From TMP-24 sp046348855 (GTDB taxonomy: Bacteria > Pseudomonadota > Alphaproteobacteria > Rhodobacterales > Rhodobacteraceae): DNA of 64,000 nucleotides. Below are positions 57,896 through 64,000 of this stretch, one piece after another. The notes under the pieces were generated by a model that worked only from the letters and a program-made list of their open reading frames with translations, had not been told where the DNA came from and searched no databases. Both the position numbers and the translations under genes were made by a program. The first letter of the stretch is position 1. Each line of letters begins with the position of its first letter. Where the stretch lies: NCBI GenBank assembly GCA_046348855.1, contig JAXMDK010000011.1, positions 62,001-126,000 on the forward strand, given 5' to 3'.

Positions 57896-58018
57896 GCCTG
57901 TGGTGCCCCCGTGAAACTGGTTTTCTGAATGGCCGCAGACGGTCAGGAATGCAGCATCACGGGATTCAAGTCATATCCGATTCGGCCGGTTCCCGCAACC
58001 GGACCGCAAGATTTTGGG

Positions 58019-58037
58019 GGCGCACCATTGGTGCGCC
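58019..58037 (-). terminator. Hairpin between secG and pyrG
   Basis: GGCGCACCA and TGGTGCGCC flank one T: a near-perfect 19-base palindrome, 15 bases after the secG stop. As RNA it makes a seven-pair stem with a five-base loop. It may be a terminator for secG or an operator in the pyrG promoter region; no U-run follows on the minus strand. Confidence 0.5.
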
Positions 58038-58052
58038 ATATTTGTGGGTGAA

Positions 58053-58475
58053 TCAGTTCGACGGGGCGGTGGAGGCCGGCGCGCTGGACGCGGGCGCCGT
58101 GGCGGAGCCGGTCGAAGCTGCCGGCGCGCTGGTGGTCGCGTTGCCCTGGGTCGCATCGCTGGGCGGCAGCAGGTTGCCTTCGGGTGCCGGCGGCGCGGCA
58201 GGCGCGGCCGGGGCCGTGGCCGCCGCCGGGGCCGAGGTATCCAGCACCGAGGTGCCCTTGGCGTTGCGTGCCGACAGGTAGGTCAGCGCGATCGAGGTGC
58301 AGATGAAGCAGGCGGCGAAGATCCAGGTCAGCCGGGTCAGGGCGTTGGCCGCGCCGCGCGCCGTCATCGCCCCGCCGCCGGACAGAAGCGCGCCGCCCTC
58401 GTTCCGTTGCAGGAGAACCACGCCGATCAGAAGAAGCGCGAGGATCAGGTGAACGGTGAGGATGACGTTTTCCAT
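58053..58475 (-). CDS. secG: Preprotein translocase subunit SecG
   Basis: A 140-residue SecG with two membrane helices (about 3-22 and 50-70) and the conserved loop LLQRNEGGALLSGGGAMTARGAANALTRLTWI. It aids SecYE in protein export. It has a long Ala/Pro/Ser/Thr-rich C-terminal tail of about 65 residues (from SVLDTSAPAAA on), common in alphaproteobacterial SecG. It precedes pyrG. Confidence 0.95.
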   Translation of the reverse strand: MENVILTVHLILALLLIGVVLLQRNEGGALLSGGGAMTARGAANALTRLTWIFAACFICTSIALTYLSARNAKGTSVLDTSAPAAATAPAAPAAPPAPEGNLLPPSDATQGNATTSAPAASTGSATAPASSAPASTAPSN

Positions 58476-58553
58476 CGGAGCCGGGGCCTTTCGAGACTGA
58501 CGCGCCTATCTAGGCGGAAGGGGGCAGGCGCGCAAGGGGTGCGCGGGCGCGCG

Positions 58554-59363
58554 TCAGCGGGGCAGGGCGGAAAGGACCACGCTGGCCAAATGGGCAAGCC
58601 GGTTTGCCAGCATCGTGGTGATCCGCCCCCGGTTTATCGCGATATCCGCGAAGATAGTGCCAATCGTGGCCAGGTAACCAAGGTAGGCCCAGCCAACGAC
58701 ATCGTTGTAGACAAAGGCGAGGATCGGATCCCACCCGCTCAAATACCAGGCGGTCGTCACGAGCGTGGCTGCCGACAATGACAGCGAAACCAGCAGAAGC
58801 TGGCGTTCGGTGCGCGGCCTGACAAGCGACAATGCAAGGGCGACGGCGAATGCGGCGGCATTGCTGGCCGAGAAGATAACGAAATCGCGGCGGACCACCG
58901 CCATGTGTCGGCGATAGAGATCGATGATCGCCGCTCGCAGCCGCGCTTCGCTCAGCGGAAGTGCGGACAGGTGCGCCCGGAAGAATCGCCCGGCCTCTTG
59001 GACGGCCTGCGCGCGCGGGCCGGTTGCTTCGGCGCAGGGATCGGCACAGTCGGCCTCGACGACGTTGGTAACGAAATCGCCGAGTTGCCCGCCAAGGTTC
59101 TGCGCAACTCGCTCGACCTCGCGGGAAATCCTGCTGCCGAGGGGGGCAAGCAGGTCCTGCATCGGACCCGCCTTGTTCGGCGACAGCGTCGCCACGAGCA
59201 GCGCCGGCATCTTCTGGGTTACCTTTGCCAACACGACATCGTGCACCCGGCGGTCGAAGTCCTCGGGGAAGAGGCCGATGTAGATGGCAGACCCGGAAAA
59301 CAGGACCATGCCCACGGCACACAGCACGATGTTGAGGCGGCGCAGGGTCGCAAGCGTAAGCAT
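58554..59363 (-). CDS. Multipass membrane protein of unknown function
   Basis: A 269-residue protein with an N-terminal helix (about 10-30), a soluble extracytoplasmic domain (about 35-150, with NVVEADCADPCAEA carrying a cysteine pair), and three helices in the second half (about 160-180, 188-208, 215-235). No motif I can assign. GC content is below that of pyrG and purA, and it sits alone between secG and the VOC gene. The start at ATG 59363 follows AAGCGTAAGC, with no strong ribosome binding site. Confidence 0.72.
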   Translation of the reverse strand: MLTLATLRRLNIVLCAVGMVLFSGSAIYIGLFPEDFDRRVHDVVLAKVTQKMPALLVATLSPNKAGPMQDLLAPLGSRISREVERVAQNLGGQLGDFVTNVVEADCADPCAEATGPRAQAVQEAGRFFRAHLSALPLSEARLRAAIIDLYRRHMAVVRRDFVIFSASNAAAFAVALALSLVRPRTERQLLLVSLSLSAATLVTTAWYLSGWDPILAFVYNDVVGWAYLGYLATIGTIFADIAINRGRITTMLANRLAHLASVVLSALPR

Positions 59364-59546
59364 GATGGTCGAGTGTTACCCGTTCGCTTCAGCCTAGGAT
59401 TGTCGGCCGATCCTGTCCAGATACGGCGCTGATCGTCGCGAGTATTGGCGGGAGCGAGGCGGCAGGATTGTCGGCCCGTGCCGGTCTTGGGTCCAGCGAT
59501 GCCGCGACCCTAGCCCGGGTGGCGAAGCAGAAGATAGCGGGGCACG

Positions 59547-59933
59547 TCAGGCCGACGGCGCCTCGCAGACCGCCGAGAGCTTGTTGCCGTCAGGATCGCG
59601 GACATAGCAGGCATAGAAGCTGGCATGATAGGGACGCAGGCCGGGCGCGCCCTCGTCGGTGCCGCCATGCGCCAGCGCCGCCTTGTGGAAGGCGTCGACC
59701 GCTGTGCGCGTCGATGCGGCGAGCGCCGGCATCGAGCCGTTGCCGACGGTGGCGGGGCGGCCGTCGAAGGGGCGGTTGATCCACAGCCGGATGCGGCTGT
59801 CGTCGGCGGGGCCATAGCCGATCTCGTCATCGCGGGTGGCGCGGCGGACTAGGCCGAGGGGCGCGAGGGCGGCGTCGTAGAAGGCGGTCGCGCGGGGCAG
59901 GTCGTTGGTCCCGAGGGTGAGGTAAAGCAGCAT
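59547..59933 (-). CDS. VOC family (glyoxalase/bleomycin-resistance-like) protein
   Basis: A 128-residue vicinal-oxygen-chelate fold protein. MLLYLTLGTNDLPRATAFYDAAL opens the first beta-alpha-beta-beta-beta unit and YVRDPDGNKLSAVCEA closes the second; this short form dimerises to make a metal site. Substrate unknown; relatives include glyoxalases and extradiol dioxygenases. Confidence 0.88.
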   Translation of the reverse strand: MLLYLTLGTNDLPRATAFYDAALAPLGLVRRATRDDEIGYGPADDSRIRLWINRPFDGRPATVGNGSMPALAASTRTAVDAFHKAALAHGGTDEGAPGLRPYHASFYACYVRDPDGNKLSAVCEAPSA

Positions 59934-60032
59934 GAAGACTCCTGGCGTGCGGTGCGGCCATTTTCAGGTTTCGCTGGCCGGTCGGGGCCGCTATAGGACG
60001 CAGGGTTTGAGGCGGATGCAAGGACCGAGCGC

Positions 60033-61325
60033 ATGGCCAACGTGGTTGTCGTGGGCGCCCAGTGGGGCGATGAGGGCAAGGGCAAGATCGTCGACTGGCT
60101 GAGCGAACGCGCCGACGTGATCGCGCGGTTCCAGGGCGGGCACAATGCCGGGCACACGCTGGTGGTCGACGGCACGGTCTACAAGCTCAGCCTGCTGCCT
60201 TCGGGGATAGTGCGCGGCGGCAAGCTTTCGGTCATCGGCAACGGCGTGGTGCTCGACCCCTGGCATCTGGTGACCGAGATCGGGAAGCTGCGCGGCCAGG
60301 GCGTGGAGATTTCGCCCGAGAACCTGATGATCGCCGAGAATGCGCCGCTGATCCTGCCGGTTCATGGCGAACTCGACCGGGCGCGCGAGGCGCAGGTCGG
60401 CGTGGCGAAGATCGGCACCACCGGCCGCGGCATCGGCCCGGCCTACGAGGACAAGGTCGGCCGCCGGGCGATCCGGGTCGCGGACCTTGCCGACCGTACG
60501 ACGCTGGAGGCGCGGGTCGACCGGCTTCTGGCCCACCACGACGCGCTGCGCCGGGGGCTGGGGATCGCCCCGGTCGACCGGGCGGCGCTGATCGCGGCGC
60601 TGGAGGAGATCGCGCCGCAGGTCCTGCCCTATGCGAAACCCGTCTGGAAGGTGATGACCGAGGCGCGGCGGGCCGGCAAGCGCATCCTGTTTGAAGGCGC
60701 GCAGGGTGCGCTGCTCGACATCGATTTCGGCACCTACCCCTTCGTCACCTCGTCCAACGTGATCGCCGGGCAGGCGGCGACCGGCGTGGGCATGGGGCCG
60801 GGGGCGATCGACTTCGTCCTCGGGATCGTCAAGGCCTATACGACGCGGGTGGGCGAAGGGCCGTTCCCGGCCGAACTCACCGACGCCGATGGCGAACGGC
60901 TGGGCACGCGCGGCCACGAGTTCGGCACCGTGACCGGGCGCAAGCGGCGCTGCGGCTGGTTCGACGCGGTGCTGGTGCGGCAGACCTGCGCGACCTCGGG
61001 CGTCAAAGGCATCGCGCTGACCAAGCTTGACGTGCTGGACGGGTTCGAGACGCTGAAGATCTGCGTGGGCTATGATCTGGACGGCCAGCGGCTTGACCAC
61101 CTGCCGACCGCGGCGGATGCGCAGGCGCGTTGCCGGCCGGTCTACGAGGAACTGGAAGGCTGGCAGGACAGCACCGCCGGGGCCCGGTCGTGGGCCGACC
61201 TGCCGGGGGCGGCGGTCAAGTATGTGCGGCGGATCGAGGAGCTGATCCAGTGCCCGGTGGCGCTGTTGTCGACCAGCCCCGAGCGCGACGACACGATCCT
61301 GGTCACCGACCCGTTCGCGGACTGA
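60033..61325 (+). CDS. purA: Adenylosuccinate synthetase
   Basis: A 430-residue GTP-dependent ligase that joins IMP and aspartate in AMP synthesis. VGAQWGDEGKGKIVDWLSERADV is at residues 6-28, GGHNAGHTLVVDG follows with the catalytic His, FEGAQGALLDIDFGTYPFVTSSN and TTGRGIGPAYEDK are intact, as is the C-terminal GYDLDGQ region. Length is normal. A DUF2842 gene follows four bases later, probably in the same transcript. Confidence 0.98.
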   Translation: MANVVVVGAQWGDEGKGKIVDWLSERADVIARFQGGHNAGHTLVVDGTVYKLSLLPSGIVRGGKLSVIGNGVVLDPWHLVTEIGKLRGQGVEISPENLMIAENAPLILPVHGELDRAREAQVGVAKIGTTGRGIGPAYEDKVGRRAIRVADLADRTTLEARVDRLLAHHDALRRGLGIAPVDRAALIAALEEIAPQVLPYAKPVWKVMTEARRAGKRILFEGAQGALLDIDFGTYPFVTSSNVIAGQAATGVGMGPGAIDFVLGIVKAYTTRVGEGPFPAELTDADGERLGTRGHEFGTVTGRKRRCGWFDAVLVRQTCATSGVKGIALTKLDVLDGFETLKICVGYDLDGQRLDHLPTAADAQARCRPVYEELEGWQDSTAGARSWADLPGAAVKYVRRIEELIQCPVALLSTSPERDDTILVTDPFAD

Positions 61326-61329
61326 GCCG

Positions 61330-61560
61330 ATGGGCTACCGGGCGCGCAAACGGCTGGCGATGCTGATCCTGGTGGTTGGGCTGCCGGCCTATATCGTGGC
61401 GGCGATCACGCTGGAGAACCGGCTGGTCGCGGCCTGGGGACCGCCGCCGGTGCTGGCCGAACTGGTGATTTTCGTGGCGCTGGCGTTCTTGTGGGCCTTG
61501 CCCTTCAAGAGCATCTTCACCGGTATCGGCCAGGCCGACCCGGACGAACCGCAGCGCTGA
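61330..61560 (+). CDS. DUF2842 family small membrane protein
   Basis: A 76-residue protein with two membrane helices (about 8-28 and 40-62), the tail FKSIFTGIGQADP being typical of DUF2842, a family of small alphaproteobacterial inner-membrane proteins of unknown function. It begins four bases after purA. Function unknown. Confidence 0.85.
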   Translation: MGYRARKRLAMLILVVGLPAYIVAAITLENRLVAAWGPPPVLAELVIFVALAFLWALPFKSIFTGIGQADPDEPQR

Positions 61561-61592
61561 GGTCCCGGCCGGGCGCCACCGGGCCGACACGG

Positions 61593-61645
61593 GCGGGAGG
61601 GCGCCGCCCTCCCGCACCCTCCCGGAGTATTTGGCAAGGAAAAAG
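61593..61645 (+). terminator. GC hairpin with TATTTG tail after purA-DUF2842
   Basis: GCGGGAGGGC (61593-61602) and GCCCTCCCGC (61606-61615) form a perfect 10-base stem with a three-base loop, followed by GGAGTATTTGGCAAGGAAAA. It is the same layout as the element at 23269-23306 and likely ends the purA transcript. Confidence 0.6.
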
Positions 61646-61830
61646 CGGGGCGAGGCTGGAAGTGTTCGTCGACGCATCGGGATCGTGGCGAGGGAACAGC
61701 CGGCCGCCGGACGTAGTACAGGGAGGCCCGGCACGCGCGCGGCGGGCTCTTCCCCCGCCGACCGGCTGCCGGATCAACGTAGGTCAGCGGTAGCGAGGAA
61801 TCAATCAGCTCGCCCGGTGCCGGAATGCGA

Positions 61831-61856
61831 AACGGCCCCGCTTGGGCGGGGCCGTT
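61831..61856 (-). terminator. Terminator hairpin after the acidic protein gene
   Basis: AACGGCCCCG and CGGGGCCGTT are perfect 10-base arms around a six-base loop, 23 bases beyond the stop of the minus-strand gene. On the minus strand TTTCGCATT follows the arm, a weak U-rich tail. The best terminator candidate in the window. Confidence 0.75.
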
Positions 61857-61879
61857 GATTGCTGGCCGGGTGGCGCGGG

Positions 61880-64000
61880 TCACATCGCCTTGCGGGCTTC
61901 GTGCATGAATTTCGATGTGTCGGTGATGGTGAACTGGCCGCGGCTGACCTTCTGGATCTTGCCCTGGCGCAAAAGCATCCCGAACGAGCGCATCCCGTCC
62001 TCGCGGCTGAAGGCGCCGCGCGACGACACGAACTCGACCTTGCGCAGCAGGTGCGGGCGCGAGAAGCTTTGGCGGCCCTCGACCGACGAGGTGTAGGCGG
62101 CGGCGGCTTCGAGCAGTTCGGTCAGGTTCGAGGCCCCGAGCCGTTCGGCGAATTCGGCAAAGCTCGAGACATCTTCCGGCGACAGGTCGGTCAGGTCGTC
62201 GAGATCTTCCTCGTCGTCGTCGGCGACATAGGCGGCGGCTCCGGCGACCACGCGGCGCGGGCGGATGGCGCTGGCGGCATCTTCGCCGGCCGGACGGTCG
62301 ACGCGCTGTTCCGAAACCAGGACCAGCGGCGCCGGGCGCATGTCCAGCGACGGACGCTGGGTGGTGGCGCCGGCTTCGGTGGTCGGACGGCGCGGGCGGA
62401 CGGCCTTGGACAGGTCTTCGCGGTAAAGGTCGAGGGCCGGGCTTTCAGCGGCGGCCACGGGCTGGTCGGCCGGGGGCTGCAGCTTGCGGTCGGCCAGCGT
62501 GGCGGCCACCGCGGCCTTCAGGTGCGAGATGGCCGAGAAGCGGCGGCGGCTTTCGGCGCCTTCGAGCTTTTCCTTGGCCTCGGCCATCAGGCGGTTGACA
62601 TCGGGGTCGTCGTCATGCTCGCCATCCTCGGCCCAGTCGGTGCTGGTTTCGGCGGCGATCTGGTCGTCGGCGGGGGCCTCGGCCGGAGCGAAGGCTTCGG
62701 CAGGTTCGCTTTCGACGGCCTCGTCCTCGGTCGCGGCGGAACCGTGGGTCACGGCCTTGCTCAGGCGGATCACCCGGGCGCGGGCGCGCTGGTAGAAGCT
62801 GGGCTGGGGTTCTTCGGCGTCGGTCGCGGTGACAGCTTCTTCGTCGGCGTCATTGGCGTAGTCGTCTGCGTCGGCGACGATGGCGGCGATGTTGGCGTCG
62901 ACGGGTTCGTCGATGCCGTCCGGCTGGGCCTCGGCTTCGGTTTCCGGCTGGGCCACGGCTTCGGTGTTCGGCGCGGGGGAGGCAGCGCCCAAGGCCGACA
63001 GGCGGGCCAGAAGGTCGGCGTCCTCGTCGGCTTCGGGCGCGGCTTCCTCTTCCCGGACGGCTTCGACCGGCTCGACGTCGCTTTCCGCGGTCTCGGCCAG
63101 GTCGTCGGCTTCGTCGGCCGCAAGGTCTGCCGTGCCAACGTCGTCGTCGTCGAAGTCGACCCCGGCCAGATCGTCGCCGGCGCGGGCTTCGGCGCGGGCG
63201 GCCTCGGCGGCCTTCAGTTCGGGCATGTCCTCGGACAGGTCGAGCGCGAAGCCGAAATCCTCGGGCATCCGGGCGGCGTCGGGATTTTCCGAGGCCGGTT
63301 CGTCGTCTTCATAGGCGGGGAGCGCACTGCGTACGCTTTCGACCACGGCGCGGATGCGCATCAGTTTTGCGGCAACGCTTTCCTCGTCCGAGGCGGGCGC
63401 GGCTTCGGCAGGTTCCTCGATGGGCAGAGCAAGTGCTGCGTCGTCGCCGGTCAGGACCAGCGGCGCGGGTGTTTCGTCGGCGGCGGTCGGTTCGGCTTCG
63501 ACCGGCGCGGCTTCGGCGGCAGGTTCGACCTGGGCGAGGATGTCGTCGATTGAGAAATCCCCGACCGAGAAATCCTCGACCGGCTCGGCGGCATATTTGG
63601 CGACCGGCTCGGGGGCGGGTTCAGCTTCGACTTCGGCGGCGATTTCTTCGGCAGCCGGCTCGACCACAGGCTCGGCGAGCGGTTCCTCGACCTCGGCAAC
63701 TTCAGGCAGGTCGGTGGCTTCCGCCACCATCGGCGGCACGGCGACTTCCTCGACAGGCTCGGCCGCTATCGGCTCGGCAGCCGCAACGGCCGCCGGCAGG
63801 ACCCGGGGCGCGGGCGCGGCGGGTTCGGCTGCGACCGGCACGGCAACCGGAACCGGGGCCGCCGTGGGCGCGGTGGCCGGCGCAACCGGCGCAGCCTCGG
63901 CCTGGCGCAGTACGACGCCATATTCGCTGATCTTGGCCTCGACCCGGCGCTGGATTTCCTTTTCGGCGATCCGGTGCAGCATCTCGGCATCCGGGGTCGG
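61880..64000 (-). CDS. Acidic Ala/Glu/Pro-rich protein of unknown function, 5' end beyond window
   Basis: At least 707 residues; the frame stays open to the right edge, so the true start is outside. An ATG at 63982 exists, but the preceding residues PTPDAE read naturally into it. About 80% of the product is low complexity, rich in Ala, Glu, Pro, Val and Asp, strongly acidic. A basic start (RIAEKEIQRRVEAKIS) and a well-formed C-terminal domain (last 110 residues, SFAEFAERLGASNLTELLEAA, then RGAFSREDGMRSFGMLLRQG, KVSRGQFTITDTSKFMHEARKAM) frame it. The C-terminal part looks conserved and possibly winged-helix-like. It may bind a partner through that domain. Function unknown. Confidence 0.8.
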   Translation of the reverse strand, partial: PTPDAEMLHRIAEKEIQRRVEAKISEYGVVLRQAEAAPVAPATAPTAAPVPVAVPVAAEPAAPAPRVLPAAVAAAEPIAAEPVEEVAVPPMVAEATDLPEVAEVEEPLAEPVVEPAAEEIAAEVEAEPAPEPVAKYAAEPVEDFSVGDFSIDDILAQVEPAAEAAPVEAEPTAADETPAPLVLTGDDAALALPIEEPAEAAPASDEESVAAKLMRIRAVVESVRSALPAYEDDEPASENPDAARMPEDFGFALDLSEDMPELKAAEAARAEARAGDDLAGVDFDDDDVGTADLAADEADDLAETAESDVEPVEAVREEEAAPEADEDADLLARLSALGAASPAPNTEAVAQPETEAEAQPDGIDEPVDANIAAIVADADDYANDADEEAVTATDAEEPQPSFYQRARARVIRLSKAVTHGSAATEDEAVESEPAEAFAPAEAPADDQIAAETSTDWAEDGEHDDDPDVNRLMAEAKEKLEGAESRRRFSAISHLKAAVAATLADRKLQPPADQPVAAAESPALDLYREDLSKAVRPRRPTTEAGATTQRPSLDMRPAPLVLVSEQRVDRPAGEDAASAIRPRRVVAGAAAYVADDDEEDLDDLTDLSPEDVSSFAEFAERLGASNLTELLEAAAAYTSSVEGRQSFSRPHLLRKVEFVSSRGAFSREDGMRSFGMLLRQGKIQKVSRGQFTITDTSKFMHEARKAM

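Larger units (their letters stand above)
61561..61879. other. 319-base intergenic region with two hairpins
   Basis: The region between the DUF2842 gene and the acidic-protein gene. No coding region is convincing on either strand. It holds a GC hairpin with a TATTTG tail (61593-61645) and a strong terminator hairpin (61831-61856). The middle (61650-61800) shows nothing I can name. Confidence 0.6.

Noticed and set aside
1..64000. CRISPR arrays, tRNA, rRNA, insertion sequences
   Set aside because: I looked for regular spacer-like repeats, tRNA-like TTCGAATCC arms and transposase motifs and found none that held up by eye; a dedicated scan (tRNAscan-SE, Infernal) would settle small RNAs.

Overview
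The window is a GC-rich stretch of an alphaproteobacterial chromosome, most likely Rhodobacteraceae (Rhodobacter/Paracoccus relatives). This rests on gene content: a smoEFGK-smoS-mtlK polyol operon, a tandem-domain ALDH16 beside a long-form deoC, DUF1523 and DUF2842 proteins, a divergent znuA / zur-znuCB locus, and GC hairpins followed by a TATTTG tail. Genes are tightly packed, with many ATGA/GTGA stop-start overlaps. I see no rRNA, tRNA, CRISPR array, transposase or phage gene.

Layout. 1-9.9 kb: the 5' tip of a probable argB, an exported hypothetical protein and an SDR dehydrogenase, then a minus-strand block (rpmH, rnpA, yidD, cysteine-synthase-like, ttcA, EAL phosphodiesterase, yidC, MOSC protein, engB) for translation, membrane insertion and ribosome assembly. 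9.9-13.8 kb: an orphan sensor kinase, a GbsR-like regulator, and a mutarotase / SMP-30 lactonase pair. 13.8-16.8 kb: zinc uptake (znuA against zur-znuC-znuB) around a palindromic Zur-like box. 16.9-20.5 kb: malonyl-CoA synthetase matB, and a MocR regulator divergent from an FMN split-barrel protein. 20.5-21.8 kb: UDP-glucose dehydrogenase.

22-33 kb is the most interesting block: FAD amino-acid dehydrogenase-like, Fe-alcohol dehydrogenase, aldehyde dehydrogenase, glutamine-synthetase-like ligase and N-formylglutamate-amidohydrolase-like protein, with a divergent RpiR regulator and a PotABCD-type ABC importer. Together they could import an amine or amino alcohol, cap it with gamma-glutamate, oxidise the alcohol to an acid and release glutamate. 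33-41 kb: YcaQ-like protein, two peptidases, panB-panC, a cupin, an L,D-transpeptidase lipoprotein and a creatinase. 41.3-44.7 kb: deoC-ALDH16 behind a 16-bp palindrome. 45-54.4 kb: the polyol operon, its SorC-type regulator, a HAD phosphatase and two small membrane proteins, with two tandem operator-like palindromes over the smoE promoter.

54.5-56.2 kb is an atypical, AT-richer pocket with a frameshifted polysaccharide deacetylase and two small orphan genes. 56.2-61.6 kb returns to housekeeping (pyrG, secG, purA) with a membrane protein of unknown function, a VOC protein and a DUF2842 protein. The window ends inside a very acidic Ala/Glu/Pro-rich protein of unknown function that runs off the right edge.

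All calls come from reading the sequence and remembered family motifs; no database search was run.
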